From contig JAIPAM010000006.1 of NCBI GenBank assembly GCA_021740105.1, forward strand, positions 62,001 to 126,000: a DNA stretch of 64,000 bases. The letters run 5' to 3'. The position numbers and the translations under genes are program-made. The DNA comes from Flavobacterium sp. (lineage in GTDB: Bacteria > Bacteroidota > Bacteroidia > Flavobacteriales > Flavobacteriaceae). The first letter of the stretch is position 1, and every line of letters starts with the position of its first letter. Under the pieces are notes generated by a model that saw only the letters and a program-made list of their open reading frames with translations, searched no databases and was not told where the DNA came from. This document shows positions 25,165 to 33,797 of the stretch, piece by piece.

Positions 25165-26805
25165 ATGAAAAAATTATTAAATATTATATCTTTAATTACA
25201 TTATTCTTTATGGCAAGTTGTCAAGAGGATATAAAAACTTTTGGTGAGATTGATACCCCTTCAAATTTTGTAGTTACTGCTCAAATTATAGGTCAGAATG
25301 CTACAACTGCTCCAAATGGTGACGGAAGTGGAAAGGTATTGTTCACTGCCAAAGCAGATAATGCAATTTCTTACCGATATATTTTTGGTGATGGTTCTAC
25401 AACCAATGCACCTTCAGGTATTTTTGAAAAAAGATACAATCAAACAGGTTTGAATACTTTTACCGTAACTGTAATTGCTACAGGAAAGGGAGGAGTAGCT
25501 GCAACTACAACTTTAGATGTAACTATATTAAGTAATTTTGAAGATCCTGAAGCAGTTCAATTCTTAACTGGAGGTTCTCAAAAAACATGGTATTTTTCAG
25601 CTGCTGAGCCAGGACATTTGGGTGTTGGGCCAAACAGTTCTGACGATACTCAAAATTATTTTCCACTTTGGTACCAAGCGGCACCTTGGGAAAAAGCAGC
25701 TTCACCTGATAGCGCTTGTCTTTACGGAAATGAATTGATTTTTTCAAAAGTAGGTAACCAATTAAAATTCCAATTAAACAATCAAGGTCAGACCTTTTTT
25801 AATAAAGATTTTCAAAGTGTAGCTGGTGGAACTGCTGGCTACGATTTTTGTTATAACTACAATGCAGGTGGTTTGAAAAATGTAAATCTAGGACCATCTG
25901 AATCAGTGATTATGTCAAGTCCTAGTGCTGCAACACGTACTCGTGGAACCATGATGAATTTCTCTGACGGTGGTTTTATGGGCTATTATATAGGTCAAAG
26001 CTCGTATGAAATTTTATCAATTTCTGAAACTAGAATGGTAGTTCGCGCTGTAATGGGAGGAAACCCAGCTTTAGCTTGGTACCATACTTTTACCTCTGTT
26101 CAACCTACTCAAGACGCTACGGATTATTCTAATTTGGTATTTTCAGATGAATTTGCAACTGATGGTGCTCCTGACCCAAATAAATGGGGTTATGATTTAG
26201 GTGCAGGTGGTTGGGGTAACGGTGAGCTTCAAAGTTACACTAATAGCCCAACTAACGCTGTGGTACAAGGTGGTAATTTAGTAATTACAGCTGTAAAAAC
26301 TGGAAACTCGTATACTTCTGCTAGATTAAAATCAGAAAATAAATTTGAATTTAAATATGGTAAAGTTGAATTTAGAGCTAAATTACCTGCCGGAGCAGGA
26401 ACGTGGCCAGCACTATGGATGTTAGGACAAAATTATGCAACTAACATTTGGCCTGCTTGTGGAGAAATTGATATTATGGAGCATAAAGGTTTCGAGCCAA
26501 ATATAATTCATGGAACAGTACATTACACGGGTCGTTCTGGTGGTAATGGAGTTACTTCTCGAGTTACTTCAACCAATGTTTCTAGTACGTACCATATATA
26601 TAAAGTAATCTGGAGTCCACAGTCTATCCGTTTTTATGTAGATAACGTATTATTTCATTCCGTATTAAATACTAATTCACTTCCTTTTAATAGTGACTTT
26701 TTCTTAATTATGAATGTGGCTATGGGAGGAACTTTTGGAGGCGCAGTAGATCCAGCATTCACACAATCTTCAATGTCGGTTGATTACGTAAGAGTTTACC
26801 AATAA
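25165..26805 (+). CDS. PKD-GH16 lipoprotein, beta-1,3-glucanase (laminarinase)
   Basis: A 546-residue lipoprotein (signal to about residue 18, lipobox FMASC). A PKD domain lies at about 30-115, then an uncharacterised beta-rich module (about 125-295, WYFSAAEPGHLG to AWYHTF) often fused to GH16 in Bacteroidetes, and a GH16 catalytic domain (about 305-546). The catalytic signature GEIDIMEH gives nucleophile E434, D436 and acid/base E439; the extra Met in ExDxxE is the laminarinase-type form, not the kappa-carrageenase or lichenase form. WPALWMLGQN precedes it. Expected to hydrolyse beta-1,3-glucan at the outer surface. A stem-loop follows the stop. Confidence 0.9.
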   Translation: MKKLLNIISLITLFFMASCQEDIKTFGEIDTPSNFVVTAQIIGQNATTAPNGDGSGKVLFTAKADNAISYRYIFGDGSTTNAPSGIFEKRYNQTGLNTFTVTVIATGKGGVAATTTLDVTILSNFEDPEAVQFLTGGSQKTWYFSAAEPGHLGVGPNSSDDTQNYFPLWYQAAPWEKAASPDSACLYGNELIFSKVGNQLKFQLNNQGQTFFNKDFQSVAGGTAGYDFCYNYNAGGLKNVNLGPSESVIMSSPSAATRTRGTMMNFSDGGFMGYYIGQSSYEILSISETRMVVRAVMGGNPALAWYHTFTSVQPTQDATDYSNLVFSDEFATDGAPDPNKWGYDLGAGGWGNGELQSYTNSPTNAVVQGGNLVITAVKTGNSYTSARLKSENKFEFKYGKVEFRAKLPAGAGTWPALWMLGQNYATNIWPACGEIDIMEHKGFEPNIIHGTVHYTGRSGGNGVTSRVTSTNVSSTYHIYKVIWSPQSIRFYVDNVLFHSVLNTNSLPFNSDFFLIMNVAMGGTFGGAVDPAFTQSSMSVDYVRVYQ

Positions 26806-26821
26806 AAAGTATGCTATTGAT

Positions 26822-26855
26822 AACAACAAGCAATCAATTATTGCTTGTTGTTTTT
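26822..26855 (+). terminator. Intrinsic terminator inside the glucan locus
   Basis: A 13-bp perfect stem, AACAACAAGCAAT (26822-26834) with ATTGCTTGTTGTT (26840-26852), a CAATT loop and a short T tail. It lies between the PKD-GH16 and GH3 genes and may reduce expression of the last two enzymes. Confidence 0.75.
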
Positions 26856-26878
26856 ATGAATTATTGAATTATCATTTG

Positions 26879-29173
26879 ATGAAAAACCTATTAAAATCTC
26901 TGTTTGTATTAATTACCCTATTCTTTTTAAGTTGCTCTGCTACTAAAGCGCTAGTCGATTCTAATTATAAAATAAATCCAATTGATGTAAAAGTGGATTC
27001 TATTTTAAAACTAATGACTTTAGAAGAAAAAGTAGGACAAATGAATCAATACAATGGTTTTTGGGATATTACCGGACCAACACCAAAAGAGGGTCAAGCA
27101 GCAAAAAAATATTCCGATTTGAAAAACGGATTGGTTGGTGCTATGCTTAACGTTAAAGGTGTTAAGGACGTTCGTGCCATCCAAAAAATAGCAGTAGAAC
27201 AAACACGACTTGGCATTCCTTTGCTTTTTGGATTTGATGTAATACATGGATATAAAACAATAAGTCCAATACCGTTAGCTGAGGCTGCTAGTTGGGATTT
27301 ACAAGCAATAAAAAATTCAGCCTCAATGGCTGCAGAAGAAGCTTCTTCAGAGGGTATCAATTGGACTTTTGCACCAATGGTTGATGTTGCTCGTGATGCG
27401 CGTTGGGGCCGCGTAATGGAAGGCGCCGGTGAGGATCCTTATTTAGGTAGTCAAATTGCAATTGCAAGAGTACAAGGTTTCCAAGGAGATAATTTTAAAT
27501 CAAATAAATCTATTCTCGCTTGTGCTAAACATTTTGCTGGCTACGCTTTCGCAGAATCTGGGCGCGATTATAACACGGTTGATATAAGTGAATCTACTTT
27601 ACAAAATATTATTTTACCTCCTTTTAAAGCAGCTTCTGATGCTGGTGTGAGAACATTTATGAATTCTTTCAATGAAATTGGAGGTATTCCTTCAACTGGA
27701 AGTTCCTATTTGCAAAGAAAAATTCTTAAAGGGGAATGGAATTTTAATGGTTTTGTAGTTTCTGATTGGGGTTCAATAGGAGAAATGATGAATCACGGTT
27801 ATGCAAAAGATAACAAACAGGCTTCAGAGATTGCAGTTAATGCAGGTTCTGATATGGATATGGAATCTAATGCCTATGTTGAAAATTTGGTCAATCTTGT
27901 TCGTGAAGGTAAAGTTAATGAAAGTCTTGTTAACGATGCCGCAGGTCGTATTTTAAAAGTAAAATTTGAATTAGGGTTATTTGACAATCCATATAAATAT
28001 TGTGACGAAAACAATGAAAAACAAACCATTGGAAAGCAATCTTTTCATGACGGAGTTTTAGATGTAGCTAAAAAGTCTATTGTACTTTTAAAAAATGAAA
28101 ATGAAGTTTTACCATTTAAAAAATCAGGTTTAAAAATTGGATTAATTGGTGCTTTGGCAAACGATAAAACAAGTCCTTTAGGAAGTTGGAGAATTGCAGC
28201 CGAAGATAATTCTGCAGTTTCTGTTTTAGAAGGGTTACAAAAATACAAAGACAACCAACTTACCTATGCTAAAGGTGCTGATGTCACTATTGGAAGAACG
28301 CAATTTGTTTGGGAAACTAAAATTAATACATCTGACAAATCAGCATTTGCGGAAGCAATCTCCTTAGCTAAAAAAGTGGATGTGGTGGTTATGGTTTTAG
28401 GAGAACACGGATTGCAAACAGGAGAGGGTAGAAGTAGAACTGACCTTGGATTACCTGGTGTTCAACAAGAATTATTGGAAGAAATTTTCAAAGTAAATCC
28501 GAAAATTGTTTTAGTATTAAACAATGGGAGACCTTTAACAATTCCTTGGGCAGATGCACATATTCCAGCTATTGTAGAGGCATGGCATTTAGGAACTCAA
28601 AGTGGAAATGCAATTGCACAAGTACTTTACGGTGATTACAATCCAAGCGGTAAATTACCAATGACTTTCCCAAGAAATGTTGGGCAAGTACCAATTTATT
28701 ACAATTACAAAAATACAGGTAGGCCAACAATGAGCGAGCCTGAAAGTGTATTTTGGTCACATTATTCTGATGAAAAAAACACACCTCTATATCCATTTGG
28801 TTATGGTTTGAGTTATTCTAAATTTGAATATTCAAACTTGAAGTTAAGTGCCGATTCATTTTCAAAAAAAGGTGACATTAAAGTTAGTTTCACCCTTAGA
28901 AATATTGGCAAAGTTTCAGGAAAAGAAGTAGCTCAATTGTATATTCGTGATTTAGTTGCTAGTTCTACAAGACCTGTAAAAGAGCTTAAAGGCTTTGAAA
29001 TGGTAGAATTACAACCTAACGAATCTAAGGAAGTAACTTTTACTATTAACGAAAAAACACTAGAGTTTTATACTGCAAATTCAAAATGGAAAACGGAGCC
29101 AGGTGATTTTAAAGTGTTCATTGGCGGAAGCTCAATGACTATTCTAGAAGGTGGTTTTCAATTTATAAATTAA
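26879..29173 (+). CDS. GH3 family beta-glucosidase lipoprotein
   Basis: A 764-residue lipoprotein with lipobox FFLSC (Cys at about 19). N-terminal TIM-barrel domain (about 35-370) with GFDVIHGYKT, CAKHFAGY and the nucleophile D296 in VVSDWGS. The C-terminal alpha/beta sandwich (about 395-620) contains VMVLGEHGLQTGEG, and a fibronectin-III-like domain is at about 650-755. This matches BglX-type beta-glucosidases, which remove terminal glucose from beta-1,3 and beta-1,6 oligosaccharides, the last step of laminarin use. An upstream in-frame TTG at 26864 is rejected in favour of the ATG that starts the signal. The stop codon shares one base with the next start. Confidence 0.93.
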   Translation: MKNLLKSLFVLITLFFLSCSATKALVDSNYKINPIDVKVDSILKLMTLEEKVGQMNQYNGFWDITGPTPKEGQAAKKYSDLKNGLVGAMLNVKGVKDVRAIQKIAVEQTRLGIPLLFGFDVIHGYKTISPIPLAEAASWDLQAIKNSASMAAEEASSEGINWTFAPMVDVARDARWGRVMEGAGEDPYLGSQIAIARVQGFQGDNFKSNKSILACAKHFAGYAFAESGRDYNTVDISESTLQNIILPPFKAASDAGVRTFMNSFNEIGGIPSTGSSYLQRKILKGEWNFNGFVVSDWGSIGEMMNHGYAKDNKQASEIAVNAGSDMDMESNAYVENLVNLVREGKVNESLVNDAAGRILKVKFELGLFDNPYKYCDENNEKQTIGKQSFHDGVLDVAKKSIVLLKNENEVLPFKKSGLKIGLIGALANDKTSPLGSWRIAAEDNSAVSVLEGLQKYKDNQLTYAKGADVTIGRTQFVWETKINTSDKSAFAEAISLAKKVDVVVMVLGEHGLQTGEGRSRTDLGLPGVQQELLEEIFKVNPKIVLVLNNGRPLTIPWADAHIPAIVEAWHLGTQSGNAIAQVLYGDYNPSGKLPMTFPRNVGQVPIYYNYKNTGRPTMSEPESVFWSHYSDEKNTPLYPFGYGLSYSKFEYSNLKLSADSFSKKGDIKVSFTLRNIGKVSGKEVAQLYIRDLVASSTRPVKELKGFEMVELQPNESKEVTFTINEKTLEFYTANSKWKTEPGDFKVFIGGSSMTILEGGFQFIN

Positions 29174-29943
29174 TGAGCCGGATGAAAAAGTTTCTTATTT
29201 TACTTGTACTTATTAGTAGTCTTAATTATGCTCAAAACCAAAAGCTAAAATTGGTTTGGGAAGAAAATTTCGATTCTAAAACTCTAAATAGTGATTCTTG
29301 GAATTTTGATATTGGAAATGGATGTCCTGATTTATGTGGTTGGGGAAATAACGAGCGTCAAATATATACAGATACAAATCATACTTTAAAAAACGGAAAT
29401 TTAATCATCCAAGCCAAACTGGAAAATGAGGTTTTTACTTCCACAAAAATTACAACTAAAGGCAAAAAACAATTTCTTTACGGTCGTTTTGAAGCGAGAG
29501 CTAAATTACCTGTTGGTCATGGAATATGGCCTGCATTCTGGATGTTAGGATCGAATATCTCAACAATTGGATGGCCAAAATGCGGTGAAATTGATATTCT
29601 TGAATACATTGGTCGTGAGCCACATACGATTTTTACATCATTGCACACTCAAGATAGTCATGGAGAAACAATCAATACTAAGAAAACAAAATTTGATTCC
29701 ATCGAAGAAGGGTATCATATATATGCTATGGACTGGACGAAAGATAAAATTGAGTTTTTTGTAGATTCTAAATTGGTTTATACTTTTCAACCTAGCATAA
29801 AAAATGAAGACACATGGCCTTTTAATCAACCGTTTTACCTAATTGTCAATCTTGCTGTGGGCGGTAATTTTGGTGGTCCTGAAGTAGATAAATCAGTTTT
29901 TCCTCAGCAATTTAATATAGATTACATAAAAGTGTATCAATAA
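29173..29943 (+). CDS. GH16 family endo-beta-1,3-glucanase, single domain
   Basis: A 256-residue exported enzyme, signal peptide about 1-21 (NYAQ), so periplasmic or secreted and without a lipobox. The entire mature protein is one GH16 domain: VWEENFDS start, NERQIYT, WPAFWMLGS, then GEIDILEY with E139, D141 and E144, and the ending FNIDYIKVYQ. The ExDxxE spacing again indicates a laminarinase. Start and GH3 stop overlap as TAATG, so translation is coupled; an ATG at 29182 is a possible alternative. With the lipid-anchored GH16 it suggests one surface and one periplasmic endo-enzyme. Confidence 0.92.
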   Translation: MSRMKKFLILLVLISSLNYAQNQKLKLVWEENFDSKTLNSDSWNFDIGNGCPDLCGWGNNERQIYTDTNHTLKNGNLIIQAKLENEVFTSTKITTKGKKQFLYGRFEARAKLPVGHGIWPAFWMLGSNISTIGWPKCGEIDILEYIGREPHTIFTSLHTQDSHGETINTKKTKFDSIEEGYHIYAMDWTKDKIEFFVDSKLVYTFQPSIKNEDTWPFNQPFYLIVNLAVGGNFGGPEVDKSVFPQQFNIDYIKVYQ

Positions 29944-30164
29944 CCTTTTAGTTTTAATTTCTCCTTTGATTTATTAAATAGTCATCACTTTTTTTAATTT
30001 CGGTTGTATAAAAAAAAATAAAATTTCAAATAAAATTTGTTTTATAAATAATTTTTATAGTACATTTGGTTTAATATTAATTCTAATTTAACATTTGCCT
30101 ATTCAAAAAACTACTTTTTAGAGATAATTCTCCAATTTTATTTTAACAACTAAAAAGTATTTTT

Positions 30165-30749
30165 ATGGCTAATGTACAAACCTCAGACGCATTATTGGTA
30201 AAAAATTACATAGCAGGTGATGAAAACTCCTTGTCTATATTAATCAACAGACACCAATCTAAGATTTACGGTTTTATCTATTCTAAATTATCGGATAGAG
30301 ATATAGCAGACGATATCTTTCAAGATACTTTTATTAAAGTAATTAAAACCCTGAAATCCAATTCTTACAATGAAGAAGGTAAATTTTTACCTTGGGTAAT
30401 GCGAATTTCTCACAATTTGATTATTGATCATTATAGAAAAAATAAAAAAATGCCAATGTTTAGAGAAACAGAAGATTTTTCAATATTTTCTATTATGTCA
30501 GATAACGTACCTAACATCGAATCTCAATTGATTACTTCACAAGTTGAATCCGATTTAAGAAAATTAATCGAAGAGCTTCCAGAAGATCAAAAAGAAGTAT
30601 TGGTAATGAGAATGTATCAAGACCTAAGTTTTAAAGAAATTTCGGAATTAACAGGGGTGAGCATCAACACTGCTTTGGGTAGAATGCGATATGCAATTAT
30701 GAATTTAAGAAAAGTTATTGACAAACATCAAATTATATTAACAAATTAA
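30165..30749 (+). CDS. ECF-type RNA polymerase sigma factor
   Basis: A 194-residue sigma-70 family factor. Region 2 (about 25-92) contains NRHQSKIYGFIYSKL and DIADDIFQDTFIKV; region 4 (about 132-188) contains ELPEDQKEVLVMRMYQDLSF and the HTH FKEISELTGVSINTALGRMR. No anti-sigma gene sits beside it. The next gene is a 47-residue protein 56 bases downstream. Only sigma regions 2 and 4 are present, so it is ECF-like, but conserved Bacteroidota factors of this type may have general stress or growth roles. Regulon unknown. Confidence 0.88.
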   Translation: MANVQTSDALLVKNYIAGDENSLSILINRHQSKIYGFIYSKLSDRDIADDIFQDTFIKVIKTLKSNSYNEEGKFLPWVMRISHNLIIDHYRKNKKMPMFRETEDFSIFSIMSDNVPNIESQLITSQVESDLRKLIEELPEDQKEVLVMRMYQDLSFKEISELTGVSINTALGRMRYAIMNLRKVIDKHQIILTN

Positions 30750-30805
30750 TACTATTTGAATATTTATATCGTTATAAAGCAATAGAAATTAATTCTTATT
30801 AAATT

Positions 30806-30949
30806 ATGGCGAAAATTTACTCTAAAGAAGCTTTAGAAATTTCAAAAAAATTACCAAAAAAAGAAACAATTCAATTCTTATTAAGTTATTCAAAAGCCTT
30901 GAATATTGTTAAAATTGGTAATCAGTCTTTTGAAATTCTAGCTAATTAA
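30806..30949 (+). CDS. Small 47-residue protein, unknown function
   Basis: ATG 30806 to TAA 30947-30949. It starts MAKIYSKEALEISKKLP and ends with SFEILAN. The protein is basic (nine to ten Lys), helical by appearance, and has no TM segment or Cys. It follows the sigma factor by 56 bases on the same strand and is followed at once by a strong terminator, so the two probably form one transcript. Coding is supported by the terminator placement and by amphipathic composition; it could be a sigma-associated small regulator, which is inference only. Confidence 0.6.
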   Translation: MAKIYSKEALEISKKLPKKETIQFLLSYSKALNIVKIGNQSFEILAN

Positions 30950-30951
30950 TT

Positions 30952-30985
30952 AAAATCCCGGATTTTTTACCGGGATTTTTTTTTG
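30952..30985. terminator. Bidirectional terminator between the sigma operon and nth
   Basis: A 10-bp stem, AAAATCCCGG (30952-30961) with CCGGGATTTT (30970-30979), T-rich on both strands. The nth stop codon lies within the loop. Confidence 0.85.
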
Positions 30986-31626
30986 TAGTAGTCTTCAATT
31001 ACTGATTTTCTTCCAATGGTTTTCGTTATGATGTCAGTTTCCAAATCCCAACCGCGAGCAGGTGAATATTCACGGCCATACCATATAATTTGCAAGTGTA
31101 AATCGTTCCAAATTTCTTCAGGGAAGATTCTTTTCGCGTCTTTCTCGGTTTGAACCACATTTTTCCCATTGGTTAAGTTCCATCGGTACATTAATCTATG
31201 TATGTGAGTATCTACTGGGAAAGCGGGAACTCCAAAAGACTGCGACATCACTACACTTGCCGTTTTATGTCCCACAGCTGGAAGTGCTTCTAATGCTTTA
31301 AAATCTTGTGGAACTTGGCCTTCGTATTTTTCAATTAATATATGTGATAAGCCATGAATTCCTTTGGATTTCATAGGTGATAATCCGCAAGGACGAATAA
31401 TTTCTTTAATTTCCTCCACGGTCATTTTAATCATATCATAGGGATTATCAGCTTTGGCAAACAACAAAGGGGTAATTTTATTCACTCTAACATCTGTACA
31501 TTGCGCCGAAAGTAACACTGCAATTAGTAAAGTATAAGGGTCTTTGTGATCGAGTGGAATAGGAATACTCGGGTATTTTTCTTTTAACGTATTAATAACA
31601 AATGTTATTCGTTCTTGCTTATTCAT
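30967..31626 (-). CDS. nth: Endonuclease III (base-excision repair) lacking the iron-sulfur cysteines
   Basis: A 219-residue DNA glycosylase/AP lyase. Helix-hairpin-helix LPAVGHKTASVV (115-126) with catalytic K121, and D139 in PVDTHIHRL. It should excise oxidised pyrimidines. Classical Nth ends with a four-cysteine [4Fe-4S] loop; here the corresponding region (about 183-205, REYSPARGWDLETDII) has no Cys, and the only two cysteines in the protein are C43 and C80. The cluster is therefore absent, while the length and catalytic core are intact, so this is a clusterless variant rather than a broken gene. Monocistronic, convergent with the sigma operon. Confidence 0.9.
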   Translation of the reverse strand: MNKQERITFVINTLKEKYPSIPIPLDHKDPYTLLIAVLLSAQCTDVRVNKITPLLFAKADNPYDMIKMTVEEIKEIIRPCGLSPMKSKGIHGLSHILIEKYEGQVPQDFKALEALPAVGHKTASVVMSQSFGVPAFPVDTHIHRLMYRWNLTNGKNVVQTEKDAKRIFPEEIWNDLHLQIIWYGREYSPARGWDLETDIITKTIGRKSVIEDYYKKKSR

Positions 31627-31716
31627 TTTTCGTTAAATTTGAATCGTAAATTTACTACAATTATTGTATTGATTTTCAATTTCAAATAGGCAGTTTTAAT
31701 TTAAAAAATACATTCT

Positions 31717-32169
31717 ATGACCACATTAAAAAAAGGCGATAAAGCCCCAGAATTTTCAGGAGTAGACCAAGATGGGAATGCTCATAAATTAGCCGATTAC
31801 CAAGGGAAAAAGTTAGTAGTTTTCTTTTATCCAAAGGCAAATACTCCAGGCTGTACAGCTGAAGCTTGTGATTTACGTGATAATTTTGATCGTTTTCAAA
31901 CTAATAATTATGCCATTCTTGGCGTAAGTGCAGATTCTCAAAAGGACCAAGCTAAATTTAAAAACAAGTTCGAATTTCCTTTTCCACTTTTGGCAGACGA
32001 AGACAAGTCAGTTATTCAAGCTTTTGGAGTTTGGGGTCCGAAAAAATTCATGGGTAAGGAATACGACGGTATCCATAGAACAACCTTCATTATCGATGAA
32101 AAGGGTTTTATTGAAGAAGTAATTTCAGATGTAAAAACAAAAGATCACGCCAATCAAATTCTGAAATAA
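31717..32169 (+). CDS. bcp: Thioredoxin-dependent thiol peroxidase (Bcp/PrxQ)
   Basis: A 150-residue cytoplasmic peroxiredoxin that reduces hydroperoxides with thioredoxin. The motif YPKANTPGCTAEACDLRD (38-55) holds peroxidatic C46 and resolving C51 five residues later, the atypical two-Cys PrxQ/Bcp layout. LGVSADSQKDQAKFKNKFEFPFPLL follows as in the family, and length is typical. No signal peptide. It is monocistronic and ends at a strong bidirectional terminator. Confidence 0.95.
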   Translation: MTTLKKGDKAPEFSGVDQDGNAHKLADYQGKKLVVFFYPKANTPGCTAEACDLRDNFDRFQTNNYAILGVSADSQKDQAKFKNKFEFPFPLLADEDKSVIQAFGVWGPKKFMGKEYDGIHRTTFIIDEKGFIEEVISDVKTKDHANQILK

Positions 32170-32207
32170 AAACGATCTTATTCTAAGTTTTCAATTCATC
32201 AATTAAA

Positions 32208-32242
32208 AAAAATAAAGCCAGGAAATCCCTGGCTTTATTTTT
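32208..32242. terminator. Bidirectional terminator after bcp
   Basis: A stem of about 15 bp, AAATAAAGCCAGG (ending 32222) with CCTGGCTTTATTT (from 32228), flanked by A and T runs on both sides. It serves bcp and the convergent gene at 32248. Confidence 0.88.
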
Positions 32243-32247
32243 TTTAA

Positions 32248-33759
32248 TTAGTTATTGATTTCCAAAACTTTATTTGGATCATAACCAAAAAGGTGGTGTT
32301 TTTTTATAATTTCACTGATACCTTGAGGAAGCAAATTTTCCCAACCAGTTTGTCCGTCGCTAATCATTTTTAGAACCTCACGAGAGAAAATTTCTAAATT
32401 TTGAGGGTCGTAATCTTCGATATCAATTACTTTGCCATTGAATTTAAAGAATTTGTACAACTCTTTCATTCTTGGGTGAACTTTTAAATTCTCAGAGTTA
32501 ATTATTTCTTTGTTATCGGCAATCATTGGATATAAGAATACTTTTAAATCGCGGTAAAATAATTTACCAAAAGCTTCTAATATTCCACCACTTAAATGGC
32601 GGTAGTACTTTTCATCAAAAATATCAACTAAATTGTTAACGCCCATTGCCAATCCCATTCGTGCTTTGGTATATTTAGAGAAGTATTCAACCACTTTGTA
32701 ATATTCTTGGAAGTTAGAAATCATAACCGTTTGTCCAAGTGAACAAAGTAATTCGGCTCTATCCATGAAATCACGTTCGTCAATTTCTCCGTCAGAACGC
32801 AAATTGGAAAGGGTGATTTCGAAAACGACTAATGTATTGTCTTTTTCAACCTTATTTTCATTGAGGAACATTTTCAAAGAATGTTCGTACATGTCCATAT
32901 TTACCTTGGTTACTGGTCTGAAACTACCACGTAATGCCAATATATTTTTTTTGTATAAAATTGCAGCAGGCAAGATGTTATTCCCACTTGGGTCAAACAT
33001 CACCGCATCGGTCATACCGTTTTTAACCAATTGCAAACTCATTAATCGGTTGTCAACATTGGCAAAGCGAGGCCCCGAAAAATTGATAGTATCAATCTCT
33101 AATTGGTCTTTGTCCAAGTGATCGTATAAATAGCGGAGAATTTTTTTAGGATCATTGTATTTGTAATACGCGCCATAAATTAAATTTACACCTAAAATTC
33201 CTAAAGTTTCCTGTTGCAATCGCGCATCCGTTTCTTTAAATCGGATGTGAATGATAATTTCGTTTATTGCTTCATCAGGTTCTATTTGAAATCGAATTCC
33301 AACCCATCCGTGTCCTTTGAATTTTTTTGCAAAGTCAATAGTGGCTACGGTATTTGCATAGCTAAAAAACATTTTATTTGGATGTTTTTCTCTACTTAAT
33401 CGATTTTCAATTAATGCAAATTCGTGGGATAACATTTTTTTAAGGCGACTTTCAGTTACATACCTTCCGTCTTCTTCATCACCATAAATAGCATCACTAA
33501 AATCTTTATCGTAGGCTGACATTGCTTTTGCAATTGTTCCGGAAGAACCACCAGCTCTAAAAAAATGTCTTACCGTTTCTTGTCCAGCACCGATTTCTGC
33601 AAAAGTTCCGTAGATATTTTCGTTGAGATTGATTCGAAGTGCTTTATCTTTAATTGAAGGGATTTGCTCGATGACTTTGTCACCTTTTAATTTAATTTCA
33701 GTCACTTTTTTTTGATTTACAATAAACTTCTTTACAAAGTTAGTAAAATAGGACTTCAA
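32248..33759 (-). CDS. Conserved protein of unknown function (often misnamed TonB-dependent receptor)
   Basis: A 503-residue cytoplasmic protein with no signal peptide, TM helix or barrel pattern. Conserved-looking blocks: KALRINLNENIYGTFAEIGA (about 41-60), GQETVRHFFRAGGSSGTIAK (61-80), MSAYDKDFSDAIYG (81-94), FFSYANTVATIDF, and LGVNLIYGAYY. From memory, homologues occur in cyanobacteria and Bacteroidota and carry misleading names such as TonB-dependent receptor or nicotinate-nucleotide adenylyltransferase; I see no HxGH motif or receptor features. The start is a TTG immediately after an in-frame stop, and no in-frame Met precedes the conserved region. Function unknown; ubiquity suggests a core metabolic role. 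Confidence 0.8.
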   Translation of the reverse strand: MKSYFTNFVKKFIVNQKKVTEIKLKGDKVIEQIPSIKDKALRINLNENIYGTFAEIGAGQETVRHFFRAGGSSGTIAKAMSAYDKDFSDAIYGDEEDGRYVTESRLKKMLSHEFALIENRLSREKHPNKMFFSYANTVATIDFAKKFKGHGWVGIRFQIEPDEAINEIIIHIRFKETDARLQQETLGILGVNLIYGAYYKYNDPKKILRYLYDHLDKDQLEIDTINFSGPRFANVDNRLMSLQLVKNGMTDAVMFDPSGNNILPAAILYKKNILALRGSFRPVTKVNMDMYEHSLKMFLNENKVEKDNTLVVFEITLSNLRSDGEIDERDFMDRAELLCSLGQTVMISNFQEYYKVVEYFSKYTKARMGLAMGVNNLVDIFDEKYYRHLSGGILEAFGKLFYRDLKVFLYPMIADNKEIINSENLKVHPRMKELYKFFKFNGKVIDIEDYDPQNLEIFSREVLKMISDGQTGWENLLPQGISEIIKKHHLFGYDPNKVLEINN

Positions 33760-33776
33760 TTAAAGAATTTTAATAT

Positions 33777-33784
33777 TATTTTTG
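33777..33784 (+). promoter_or_regulatory. Predicted -7 box for the MBL-fold gene
   Basis: TATTTTTG matches TAnnTTTG, only 13 bases before the GTG start at 33798, so the transcript would be almost leaderless. Confidence 0.5.
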
Positions 33785-33797
33785 TAAAAAAAATTAA

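Noticed and set aside
32248..33759. TonB-dependent receptor or nicotinate-nucleotide adenylyltransferase
   Set aside because: No signal peptide, plug, barrel or nucleotidyl-transferase HxGH motif is visible.
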